Shown: in pieces, positions 1 to 46,209 of the stretch | Layout: each line of letters starts with the position of its first letter | Position numbering within the stretch: position 1 is the stretch's first letter | Origin: JASLEW01 sp035544895 | Lineage (GTDB): Bacteria > Acidobacteriota > Thermoanaerobaculia > Multivoradales > UBA5704 | DNA length: 64,000 nucleotides | Assembly (NCBI GenBank): GCA_035544895.1 | Contig: DASZZM010000044.1 | Coordinates: 62,001 to 126,000, forward strand | Direction of reading: 5' to 3' | Made by a program: the position numbers and the translations under genes | Notes under the pieces: model-generated | Told to the model about the DNA's origin: nothing | Database searches by the model: none | Seen by the model: the letters and a program-made list of their open reading frames with translations, nothing else

Positions 1-10811
<10,811 letters not shown>

Positions 10812-10815
<4 letters not shown>

Positions 10816-12461
10816 AACTCATCTCCGTGCTGCGGCGCTATTCGCCGGCATCCCTGCTGCTCGCGGCGATGCTCTGCGGCGGCCTGAGCGGCGCCGCCGG
10901 CACCGGCCTGCTCTACCTGATCAATCGCGCCCTCGACCTGCCGCGGCCGGCGGGTTCGCCGCGGCTGGTGTGGAGCTTTGTTGCCCTCTGCCTGGTCGTG
11001 CCGGTCGCCCGCGTGACCTCCGCCCTGATCGTCGCCACCCTCGGCCTGCGCGCCGCCTGCGAGCTGCGCTTCGACCTGACCCGCCGCATCCTCGCGGCGC
11101 CGCTGCGCCGCCTCGAGGAGCTGGGGCCGCACCGCCTCATGGTGGCGCTGACCGACGACATCGCCTCGATCACCGGCGCCCTCGGGCAGGTCCCCGGCAT
11201 GTTCACCAACGCCGCCGTGGTCGTCTGCTCGCTGGTGTACCTCGGCACGCTGTCCTGGAAGATCCTGCTCGTCGTCCTCGCCTTCCTCGTTTTCGGCGTC
11301 GGGACCTACCAGCTACCGCTGCTCGCCGCGGTTCGCCGCCAGAGGCTCGCGCGCGAGATGGAGGACGAGATGTTCGCGCACTTCCGCGGCGTGACCCAGG
11401 GCACCAAGGAGCTCAAGATCCGCCGCGCGCGCCGCGCGGCGTTCCTCGCGGGGATGCGGGAGACGCTAATCGCCTTCCGCGATCTGCAGCTCGGCGTGAC
11501 CCGCATCTTCGTCGCCGCGGCGAGCTGGGGGAGCCTCCTGTTCTTCGTCGCGGTGGGGATCATCCTCTTCGTCGTCCCCGCCTACGTGCCGGTCGGCCGC
11601 CAGGTGGCGATCGCCTACGTGATGGTGATCCTCTACATGATGCAGCCGCTCCAGCTCCTGCTCAACGTCATGCCCATGCTGGTGCAGGCCAACGTGGCGG
11701 TGCAGAAGGTCGAGCGGCTGGGGATCTCGCTGCTCGAGATCGCCGAGGATGCCGGCCCCGCCGAGCTGCCGCCGCCGGCCGCCGACTGGCAGCGGCTCGA
11801 GCTGGCCGGGGTCTCCCACACCTACCGCCAAGGCGAGGACGGCGTCTTCACCCTCGGTCCCGTGGACCTCACCTTCCACCGCGGCGAGGTGGTCTTCCTG
11901 GCGGGCGGCAACGGCAGCGGCAAGACCACCCTGGCCAAGCTGATCCTCGGGCTCTACCCTCCCGACACCGGCGAGATCCGGCTCGACGGCCAACCGGTCA
12001 CGGCCGAAAACCGCGAGGCGCACCGCCAGCGGTTCTCGGTGGTGTTCTCCGATTTCTTCCTGTTCGAAAGCCTGCTGGGGATCGATGCGCCGGACCTCGA
12101 CGAGCAAGCGCGCGTCTACCTCGAGCGGCTGCACCTGCGGCACAAGGTGCGGGTCCAGGGCGGCAGGCTGTCGACCACCGAGCTGTCGCAAGGGCAGCGC
12201 AAGCGCCTCGCCCTGTTGACCGCCTACCTGGAGGACAGCCCGATCTTCCTGTTCGACGAGTGGGCGGCGGACCAGGATCCCGAGTTCAAGAAGGTCTTCT
12301 ATCACCAGCTCCTTCCCGAGCTCAAACGGCGCGGCAAGACCGTCATCGCCATCAGCCACGACGACAGCTTCTACGCGGTCGGCGACCGCGTGATCAAGCT
12401 CGTCGACGGGAAAGTGGAGCTCGACCGTGCGAGCGTCGAGACCCAGTACGCCACTGCCTGA
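10812..12461 (+). CDS. ABC exporter, fused membrane and ATPase domains (SyrD/PvdE-like)
   Basis: A 549-residue half-transporter with an N-terminal membrane region of about 320 residues (several hydrophobic helices) and a C-terminal nucleotide-binding domain. The Walker A loop GGNGSGKTT covers residues 365-373, the signature LSQGQ starts at 458, and Walker B IFLFDE ends at Asp482/Glu483. Layout and length fit the cyclic-peptide/siderophore exporter family (SyrD, PvdE type) that accompanies NRPS clusters. The ATG sits inside the stop of the NRPS (ATGA), so translation is probably coupled. Inferred role: moving the finished or immature lipopeptide across the inner membrane. The transported compound is not known. 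Confidence 0.9.
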
Positions 12462-12484
12462 CGGCAGTGCAAGGAGAGATGGAC

Positions 12485-13507
12485 ATGTCGAGAATCATTC
12501 TGCAACCCGAAGACGTGGCCGCGGTGCGGAGGCTCGGGCGCGAGGTCGCGGCCGGTATCGACTCGGTGGAAGACGAGACCTTCCTGCGCGACGCGCCGCT
12601 CTGGGCCCACGAGCTGCCGCGCGCGCTGCGCCGGGAGCTCAACGAGTTCAAGCTGCGCGAGCCGGCGTCGGGGTACTGCATCGTCTCCGGCTACACGGTC
12701 GACCAGGCGAAGATCGGGCCCACGCCGGCGCACTGGAAGCACAAGAAAGGCCGCTCCGGGGCGCTGGAGGAAGAGGTCCTGCTGGTCCTACTCGGCTCGC
12801 TGCTCGGCGACTGCATCGGCTGGGCGACGCAGCAGGACGGCACCGTCGTGCACGACATCCTGCCCATCCAGGGCCACCAGGGCGAGCAGCTCGGCAGCGG
12901 CAGCGAACAGCTCCTGTGGTGGCACACCGAGGATGCCTTCCACCCCTATCGCGGCGACTATCTCGGCATGATGTGCCTGCGCAACCCGGACGCGGTCGCC
13001 ACCACCTATGCCTCGCTCGAGGGCCTGGCGCTCGCCGAGGAGCATCTCGACCTGCTGTTCTCCCCGCACTACACGATCCGGCCCGACGAATCCCACTTGC
13101 GGAAGAACCGCGCGAACCCGGCCGCGGCCGAGGGCCAGCTCGGCGCCTCCTACGACCAGATCGAGCGGATGAGCACCCGGCCGGAAAAGATCGCCGTGCT
13201 CCATGGCGACCAGCGCGCGCCCTACATCCGGATCGATCCCTACTTCATGGACCTGGTCGAGGACAATCCACCGGCCCAGGCGGCCCTCGACGCCTTGATC
13301 GCCTTCATCGAGAGCCGCCTCGAGGAGCTGGCCTTCGAGCCCGGCGAGCTCTGTTTCATCGACAACTTCAAGGCCGTGCACGGCCGCCAGCCGTTCAAGG
13401 CGCGCTTCGACGGCACCGACCGCTGGCTCAAGCGCGTCAACATCGCGCGCGACCTGCGCAAGTCGCGAACGGCGAGGGCGCGCGCCGATTCCCGTATCAT
13501 CCAATGA
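12485..13507 (+). CDS. Fe(II)/2-oxoglutarate-dependent amino acid hydroxylase, VioC/AsnO-like
   Basis: A 340-residue member of the clavaminate synthase-like oxygenases. The iron-binding HxE motif is H147-T-E149 (in WWHTEDAF), the distal histidine is H299 in VHGRQPF, and arginines around 308-317 can bind 2-oxoglutarate. HxE rather than HxD is typical of VioC and AsnO, which hydroxylate the beta-carbon of free Arg or Asn. The ATG at 12485 was chosen because AAGGAG (12471-12476) lies 8 bases upstream; an in-frame ATG at 12479 is too close. The stop overlaps the next gene. It probably supplies or modifies a beta-hydroxylated residue of the peptide. The Asp-type A domain of the large NRPS is one possible destination, but family members mostly use basic or amide amino acids, so the substrate is open. 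Confidence 0.88.
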   Translation: MSRIILQPEDVAAVRRLGREVAAGIDSVEDETFLRDAPLWAHELPRALRRELNEFKLREPASGYCIVSGYTVDQAKIGPTPAHWKHKKGRSGALEEEVLLVLLGSLLGDCIGWATQQDGTVVHDILPIQGHQGEQLGSGSEQLLWWHTEDAFHPYRGDYLGMMCLRNPDAVATTYASLEGLALAEEHLDLLFSPHYTIRPDESHLRKNRANPAAAEGQLGASYDQIERMSTRPEKIAVLHGDQRAPYIRIDPYFMDLVEDNPPAQAALDALIAFIESRLEELAFEPGELCFIDNFKAVHGRQPFKARFDGTDRWLKRVNIARDLRKSRTARARADSRIIQ

Positions 13508-14328
13508 TGAGAGAGGGACGCCGCGTGCAACGCAAGATCTGGCTGCTGGCCCTCATCCTGGCGCAGGCTGCCTGCCGGGCCTCGGAGACGGCGCAGCCGC
13601 GCGGGCCGGTGCCCATCGCACCCGATCCCGCGCCGCGGGTCTCCGACCTCACCCTCGAGCAAGTGATCGCCAAGGCCCTGGCCGCCCGCGGCGGGGAAGA
13701 GAAGCTCAGGGCGGTCAAGGCGGTGAAGATGACCGGCACCATGACCACCCGCGAGGTCAGCGCCGGCCCCACGACCTTGCTCGTCGCCCCCAGGCGCTAC
13801 TTGCGGCGCATCGTCCAGGGCGCGAGCGGCGCGCTGATCAACGCCGTCGACGGAGCGGCGGCGTGGGAGGTCAGCCCGCGCAACGGCATCGTCAAACCCA
13901 CGCCCATGTCCGCGCCGGACGCGGCCCGCTTCCGCCGTCTCGCCGACCCGCAGGGTCCGCTTCTCGACTGGCAGGCGAAGGGCAACAAGGTCGGCCTCGT
14001 CGGCAAGCTGTCCTGGCAGGGGCAAGAGGTCTACAAGCTCGAGCTGACCTACGCCGACGGCGGGGTCAACCACCTCTACCTCGACGCGCAGAGCTTCCTG
14101 CCGGTGCGCATGGTGAGCAGCCTCTACGTTCCGCCGCTGGGCAAGGACATCCCGGTCGAGTACGTCTACCGCGACTTCCGGGAGGTGGCGGGGGTGAAGT
14201 GGCCGTTCGTCGAGGAGGGGCGCGCGCCCGACGTCGACTTCAAGCAGGCGATCGTCTGGCAGAGGATCGAGGTCAACCCGCCCATCGACGACGCGGCCTT
14301 CAGCATGGAACGAAAATCCGGGCGATGA
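13504..14328 (+). CDS. Putative lipoprotein, LolA-like outer-membrane lipoprotein-sorting fold
   Basis: A protein of about 274 residues with a lipoprotein-type signal: positive n-region, hydrophobic IWLLALILAQAA, then Cys. The Gln at -3 makes the lipobox imperfect. The mature part opens with a 'gGeekLravKavkmtG' pattern seen in lipoprotein-sorting/DUF4292-type beta proteins, followed by strand-rich sequence with no catalytic motif I recognise. The ATG at 13504 overlaps the oxygenase stop. A GTG at 13525 preceded by GAGAGGG is an equally good start and places the signal at the very N-terminus. It lies between the oxygenase and the ADOP permease in the same operon. Role in the pathway is unknown. 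Confidence 0.75.
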   Translation: MMREGRRVQRKIWLLALILAQAACRASETAQPRGPVPIAPDPAPRVSDLTLEQVIAKALAARGGEEKLRAVKAVKMTGTMTTREVSAGPTTLLVAPRRYLRRIVQGASGALINAVDGAAAWEVSPRNGIVKPTPMSAPDAARFRRLADPQGPLLDWQAKGNKVGLVGKLSWQGQEVYKLELTYADGGVNHLYLDAQSFLPVRMVSSLYVPPLGKDIPVEYVYRDFREVAGVKWPFVEEGRAPDVDFKQAIVWQRIEVNPPIDDAAFSMERKSGR

Positions 14329-14389
14329 CTTTGAGAGGGTGGGGCGGCTGGCGGAGGGCGCTACGAGAGATGGACGAAAGGAGTCGTTC

Positions 14390-16822
14390 TTGAGTTTTCT
14401 CGCGCAGGACGTGCGCTTTGCCCTGAGGACTCTGGCCAAGAGCCCGGGATTCAGCCTCGTCGCGGTGCTCGCCCTGGCGCTCGGCATCGGGGCGAACACC
14501 GCGGTCTTCAGCGTCATCGATGCGGTGCTGCTGCGCCCGCTTCCCTACGGCGATTCGGACGCGCTGGTGCGGGTGACGCAGATCCTGCCGTCGCAGCGCG
14601 GCAGCGGCGGAGCGGCGGGACCGGGCGGCGGGCCGACCTCCCCCGCCAACTTCGTGGACTGGCAGAACCAGAACCACGTCTTCGCGGACATGGCGGCCTT
14701 CTCGACCGTAGCTTTCAACGTCACCGGCCAGGACGAGCCCGAGCGGGTGCTGGGCGCCCGCGTCACCCCGAACCTCTTCGACGTGTTGAAGGTAAAACCT
14801 CTCGCCGGCCGCACCTTCGTCGTCGACGACGGCCGGCCCGAGGCCGAGCCGGTCGCGGTGGTGAGCCAGGGCTTCAGCAAGAGCCACTTCGGCGGCGACC
14901 GCCAGGCGGTCGGCCGCCTGTTGCGGCTCGACGGCACGGTCTACCACCTGGTCGGCGTGACAGTCCCCGGCTTCACCTTCGGCCGCGACGCGCAGGTCTG
15001 GGTCCCCCTGGTGTTCTCGCCGAGCGATCTCGCCAACCGCGGCACGCTGTCGCTCGGCGCGATCGCCCGGCTGAAGCCGGGGGCCACGGTGGAGCGGGCG
15101 AAGCAGGACCTGGGCAGGGTCAGCCGCGCGATCCAGGAGCTGGCCCCGGGGATGGGCGATCCCTGGGAGGTGTCGGTGGTCACCCTCAAGGAGCAGGCGG
15201 TGGGCAACTTCCGCAAGACCCTCCTCATCCTGCTCGGGGCGGTCGGCTGCGTCCTTCTGGTGGCCTGTGCCAACGTCGCCAACCTCCTGCTCGCCCGCGC
15301 CGCCGAGCGCGGGCGCGAGATCGCGGTGCGCACAGCGCTCGGCGCCAGCCGCGGCCGGCTGATCCGCCAGATGCTCACCGAGAGCGTCGTGCTCGGCCTG
15401 CTCGGCGGCCTGCTCGGGCTGTTGCTCGCCTATTGGTCGATCGGGCTGATCATCCGCTTCAACCCCGGCAACATCCCGCGCCTGGACGGACTCGGCCTGG
15501 ACGCCCGGATCCTCGCCTTCACGCTGGCGATCTCGGTCGCGACCGGCCTCGTCTTCGGCCTGCTGCCAGCCCTCCAGGTGTCGTCGAGCGACGTCTTCCG
15601 CCCGCTCAAGGAGGGCGGCTCCCAGGCCTCGGCCGAGCGCCATCGCTACCACGTCCGCAACCTGCTGGTGATCTCGGAGGTCGCGCTGGCGTTGGTCTTG
15701 CTGATCGGCGCCGGCCTGATGGTGCGCAGCTTCCAGTCCTTGCTGGCCGTCGATCCCGGCTTCAACCCGGCGGACGTGCTGACCCTGCGCATGTCCCTGC
15801 CGCAGCGCAAGTACCCCGACCCGCACCAGCGCCAGGCCTTCTTCCAGGAGGTGCTGGCGCGCGTCCGGGCGCTGCCGGAGGTGCGGCTGGCGGGCCTGGT
15901 GACGACGCTGCCCCTGGAGGGCGGGGAGCTCCGGGAGATGATCCTCATCGCGGGGCGTCCCATGCCCCCCGGCGAGCCGCCCAACGGCGGCCTGGACGTG
16001 GTGACGCCCGACTATTTCCGGACGATGGGGATCACCGTCCTCAAGGGCCGCGGCTTCACCGAGCGCGACCGTGAAGACGCCCCGCCGGTGGTGATCCTCG
16101 ACGAGGCCATGGCGCGCCGCTACTGGCCCGACGAGGACCCGCTCGGCAAGCGCCTGATGATCCCCGGGGTCAAGCCGGTCTACCGCGAGATCGTGGGGGT
16201 GGTCCGCGGGCTCAAGTTCTATGGCCTCGACTCCGACCGCCGGCCGACCCTGTACGTCCCCCTGCTCCAGTTCGGCGGCGAGCGCTCCATGGCGATCGCG
16301 GTCAAGACGCAGTCCGATCCGCTGCGCATGGCGGCCACCTTGCGCAGGACCGTCTGGGAGGTGGACCGCGACCAGACCACCTCCGCCCCCCTCACCATGG
16401 AGCAGCTCCTCACCCGCTCGGTCGCCCAGCGGCGCTTCAACACCGGGATGATCGAGATGTTTGCCGCCCTGGCCCTGATCCTGGCGGTGGTGGGCATCCA
16501 CGGCGTCCTCTCCTACTCGGTCGCCCGGCGGACCCAGGAGATCGGCATCCGGATGGCCCTCGGGGCCGAGGGGCGGCTGGTGCTGCGCTCGATCCTCGGG
16601 CAGGCGATGGGCATGGTCGGCAGCGGCGTGGCGCTGGGCATCGCCGCCGCCTTCGCCCTCACCCGCCTCCTCGGCAGCCTGCTCTACGGCGTCAGCGCCC
16701 TCGACCTGCTCACCTACGCCGGCATGTCGTTGCTCCTCTCCGCCGTCGCCATGCTCGCCAGCTACCTGCCCGCCCGCCGCGCCACCCGCGTCGATCCCCT
16801 GGTCGCCCTCCGCTACGAATGA
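14390..16822 (+). CDS. ADOP-type MacB/FtsX family ABC permease
   Basis: About 810 residues. The N-terminus carries QDVRFALRTLAKSPGF followed by the first membrane helix (VAVLALALGIGANTAVF), the hallmark of the acidobacterial duplicated orphan permease family. Two MacB-like periplasmic regions and two FtsX-type four-helix units are visible, the second ending in LPARRATRVDPLVALRYE. The TTG at 14390 is preferred over the upstream GTG at 14339: AAAGGAG lies 6 bases before it, and the 17 extra codons look unlike the family N-terminus. No ATPase subunit is adjacent, as is usual for ADOPs. Same strand as the NRPS-exporter operon, 61 bases after the lipoprotein gene. Function in export or immunity is inference only. 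Confidence 0.88.
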   Translation: MSFLAQDVRFALRTLAKSPGFSLVAVLALALGIGANTAVFSVIDAVLLRPLPYGDSDALVRVTQILPSQRGSGGAAGPGGGPTSPANFVDWQNQNHVFADMAAFSTVAFNVTGQDEPERVLGARVTPNLFDVLKVKPLAGRTFVVDDGRPEAEPVAVVSQGFSKSHFGGDRQAVGRLLRLDGTVYHLVGVTVPGFTFGRDAQVWVPLVFSPSDLANRGTLSLGAIARLKPGATVERAKQDLGRVSRAIQELAPGMGDPWEVSVVTLKEQAVGNFRKTLLILLGAVGCVLLVACANVANLLLARAAERGREIAVRTALGASRGRLIRQMLTESVVLGLLGGLLGLLLAYWSIGLIIRFNPGNIPRLDGLGLDARILAFTLAISVATGLVFGLLPALQVSSSDVFRPLKEGGSQASAERHRYHVRNLLVISEVALALVLLIGAGLMVRSFQSLLAVDPGFNPADVLTLRMSLPQRKYPDPHQRQAFFQEVLARVRALPEVRLAGLVTTLPLEGGELREMILIAGRPMPPGEPPNGGLDVVTPDYFRTMGITVLKGRGFTERDREDAPPVVILDEAMARRYWPDEDPLGKRLMIPGVKPVYREIVGVVRGLKFYGLDSDRRPTLYVPLLQFGGERSMAIAVKTQSDPLRMAATLRRTVWEVDRDQTTSAPLTMEQLLTRSVAQRRFNTGMIEMFAALALILAVVGIHGVLSYSVARRTQEIGIRMALGAEGRLVLRSILGQAMGMVGSGVALGIAAAFALTRLLGSLLYGVSALDLLTYAGMSLLLSAVAMLASYLPARRATRVDPLVALRYE

Positions 16823-16886
16823 CCGCGCGCCCGGCGCCTCGTCAAAGCCTGTGGCTGGCAGGCCGGCTCCGGAGAGGGTTGCGCGG

Positions 16887-17501
16887 CTACTGCGCGCGCT
16901 CGATGCTGTTGACCTGGACGGTGGGGGCCTGCTGGCAGGGGGAGCCCTCCGCCGACACCCCCTCGAGGGTCACCTTGTCGCCGGTCTTGAAGCCCTTGAG
17001 GTCGCCGACCAGGGTGAAGACCTGCCCTTTGAGGTTGCGGAACGCCTGGCACTTCTTCCCGTCGGCGATCAGGGAGCCGGTCATGTGGTACATCCGCACC
17101 TGCATCCCGCCCTTGGCGCCGGCTCCGGGAGAGGCCTTGCCGCCGGTATCGGTGACGATGTCGAGCTGCGGCGTGCCGCTGGGCTGCGGCTCCTCCTTGG
17201 CCGCGGCCTTCACCGTGAGCTTCTCGACCTTGGCGACCTGGATGGTGGGGCCGTCCAGGCACTTGGTGTGTTTGGCTTCCTTGCCGCTGACCTGGATCTG
17301 ATCGCCGTTCGCCAGGGCATTGAGCTTGCCCAGCAGGGCGAACTTGTGCCCGTTGCTGTCGGTCAGGATCCGGCAGTCCCCCTGGATCGTCAGGGTGCCC
17401 GCCGCCTTGATCGTTCCGCTCGGCGCCGGTGCGGCGACCGCGGGTAGGGCCAGCGCGACCGCGAGCGCCGGCACCAGGAGAAGCGGGTTGTTACGACTCA
17501 T
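16887..17501 (-). CDS. Secreted protein with a duplicated beta domain (DUF5818-like)
   Basis: 204 residues: a cleavable signal peptide (MSRNNPLLLVPALAVALALPAVAA) and two copies of a roughly 60-residue domain at about 33-95 and 135-200. Each copy follows the order Gx(L/I)xxxGxxC...GxxFxLxG...GDxVxxxG...C...xPTxQVxxxE and holds two cysteines, probably one disulfide each. The pattern resembles the small OB-fold DUF5818 group, but I cannot confirm the family. A good Shine-Dalgarno (AAAGGAG) lies 7 bases before the ATG. It runs convergent to the ADOP permease and downstream of the sulfotransferase on the same strand, 140 bases apart. Periplasmic or surface location is likely; function unknown. Confidence 0.75.
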   Translation of the reverse strand: MSRNNPLLLVPALAVALALPAVAAPAPSGTIKAAGTLTIQGDCRILTDSNGHKFALLGKLNALANGDQIQVSGKEAKHTKCLDGPTIQVAKVEKLTVKAAAKEEPQPSGTPQLDIVTDTGGKASPGAGAKGGMQVRMYHMTGSLIADGKKCQAFRNLKGQVFTLVGDLKGFKTGDKVTLEGVSAEGSPCQQAPTVQVNSIERAQ

Positions 17502-17641
17502 CTGCGGACTCCTTTCGTCGAGTTCGTCAAAACACGGATGCAGATTCTAGTACAAAGCTCTCACCCGGCCGGCTGCCCCGCGCTGGCGCGGTTTTCACCA
17601 AGAACGGTGCGCGGCAGCCGAAAATCGTGCCTCGTGGGCCA

Positions 17642-18559
17642 CTAGTCCTGGCCGAACATGTCGAAGATGAGATCGAAGTTCTGCAGGTACTCCCGCCAGC
17701 CGGCCGACAGCTTGTAGAGGCTCGGGTCGAAGGGCTCGGCGGGGTCGTCCACCTTGCGGCGCAGGTAGGCGAAGAGGGCCTTCTGCTCGTCGGTGGCCTC
17801 GGCGACCGCGGCGAAAGGCTCTTGGCTCTTGTTGCGCCACAGCTCGGGGTTGACGGTCTTCGCCATCGCCGCGACGCGCTCGTCGTCGCCCCCCACGACG
17901 CCGCACTCGGCGTCGAGGAACCGGCCGAGCCGGCGGCACTGCTCCTCGGGGTTTTGCAGCAGCTCCTCGTAAGGGACGAACAGGGTCTTTCGCTCGCCCC
18001 GGCAGTGCTCGAGGATGGAGAGCATGAAGTGCTGCCAGCGCAGCAGGAACATGGCGACGATGCGGATGCCGCCGCCGCGCAACGCCGGCGGCAGGAACAT
18101 CTTCTCGAAGGAGAGCGCCGAGTCGTACGGGTTGCGCACCGGGATGATGTAGACGGGGTCGCGCCAGATCCTCTCCCAGAATCCCAGGCAGAGGCTCAGG
18201 TACGGCTCCTTCCAGAGCCACGGCTTGCCCGCGGACTCCATCTCCGCCACCAGCCGCAGGGCGCGCGCCCGGATTGCCGGGTCGTCGGCCAGCTCGGTCA
18301 GCCGCCGGTCCATGTCGGGGTGGCAGTTGGGCAGGCCGGTCGCGTCCATCAGCTCCCCGAGCAGGTCCTGCATTGGCGTGTACTCCCAGAAGCCCTGCGG
18401 GTTCTGCGGGTTGGCCTGCACCAGTTGGGTGAGATCGCCGGCATGGGCACCCCACTTCCAGATCAGCTCGGAGACCAGCGAGGTGCCGCTGCGGTCCACG
18501 CCCAAGACGATCAGGGAGCGCGGCGTCGGGTCGGGTTCGTGGCTTGCTGGTTGCGGCAT
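17642..18559 (-). CDS. Stand-alone PAPS-dependent sulfotransferase
   Basis: 305 residues of the P-loop-like sulfotransferase superfamily. The 5'-phosphosulfate loop is VLGVDRSGTSLVSE (about 18-31) and the 3'-phosphate element is the IIPVRNPYDSALSF stretch with Arg and Ser. The ATG at 18559 is chosen because GGAGGGAG precedes it at suitable spacing and the predicted core starts about 15 residues later; the 40 in-frame upstream codons are low-complexity. It is divergent from the giant NRPS, sharing a spacer of about 190 bases, which suggests co-regulation and a tailoring role such as O-sulfation of a hydroxylated residue or fatty acyl chain. It is clearly different in sequence from the sulfotransferase domain inside the NRPS. 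Confidence 0.85.
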   Translation of the reverse strand: MPQPASHEPDPTPRSLIVLGVDRSGTSLVSELIWKWGAHAGDLTQLVQANPQNPQGFWEYTPMQDLLGELMDATGLPNCHPDMDRRLTELADDPAIRARALRLVAEMESAGKPWLWKEPYLSLCLGFWERIWRDPVYIIPVRNPYDSALSFEKMFLPPALRGGGIRIVAMFLLRWQHFMLSILEHCRGERKTLFVPYEELLQNPEEQCRRLGRFLDAECGVVGGDDERVAAMAKTVNPELWRNKSQEPFAAVAEATDEQKALFAYLRRKVDDPAEPFDPSLYKLSAGWREYLQNFDLIFDMFGQD

Positions 18560-18750
18560 GGCGGCGGCTCCCTCCGGCTCGAATCCGCGGACGCGTGAGT
18601 GTAGTATACGCAGGTCGACTTGTGGGCATCGGCTGCGATCGTGGGTTGGGTGCGATCTCGGACCTGGTTGAATGTCAGGCACGCGTTTCTGATGAGCCGT
18701 TCGTCGCGTCTCTTTCCTGCCACCGTCTTGCCCTCTTCACGGACCGCCTC
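18560..18750. promoter_or_regulatory. Divergent intergenic region between sulfotransferase and giant NRPS
   Basis: About 190 bases separate two divergent genes, so promoters for both should lie here. On the minus strand TATACT (complement of 18603-18608) matches a -10 box in 5 of 6 positions, about 44 bases before the sulfotransferase ATG, but no good -35 lies 17 bases upstream. On the plus strand I see no convincing promoter. The Shine-Dalgarno before the GTG at 18751 is weak, so the NRPS start is chosen by homology, not by ribosome binding. Confidence 0.3.
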
Positions 18751-45957
<27,207 letters not shown>

Positions 45958-46027
45958 GCCATAGCGAGCCAGATCACGATCACCGCGTCCCGGCCCTTGC
46001 CCCGCGAGCCCACGCCGGCGAGGAGCG

Positions 46028-46138
46028 CAGCATGCCACTGTTGCCGCGGAAATCGCCGCCCTGACGCCCGAGCAGCGGGCCCTGCTCACCCGCCCTCGCC
46101 CACCCGCATCGCTCGAGGCGGCGGCCAGGACGAACTAG
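46028..46138 (+). pseudogene. Relic resembling the N-terminus of another NRPS
   Basis: About 70 bases after the giant NRPS stop, the frame starting with GTT at 46040 reads VAAEIAALTPEQRALLTR and then degenerates to a stop at 46136-46138. This 'xxIAALTPEQRALL' wording is what often precedes the first condensation domain of a separate NRPS protein. An ATG at 46032 is out of frame with it (MPLLPRKSPP then stop). I read it as the remains of a downstream synthetase gene that was deleted, but the match is short. After it, up to 46209, I see only an 11-base direct repeat (ggcggccagga) and no gene. Confidence 0.4.
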
Positions 46139-46209
46139 GCGGCCAGGAAGTAGTCGATGGGTTGGACAAACATCGCCGCCGCCGAGGATACCAAGTATTG
46201 CCTCGTCTC

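Noticed and set aside
14300..16501. Minus-strand open frame opposite the ADOP permease
   Set aside because: Composition is His/Arg/Gln-rich and no start signal is seen; the permease on the plus strand is clear.
17502..17560. TAGAAT as a -10 box for the duplicated-domain gene
   Set aside because: The expected -35 position is GC-only sequence without any likeness to TTGACA.
17571..17590. GC hairpin followed by TTTT between the duplicated-domain gene and the sulfotransferase
   Set aside because: On the plus strand it looks like a terminator, but no plus-strand gene ends nearby, and on the minus strand no T-run follows. The stem is short, so I did not call it.
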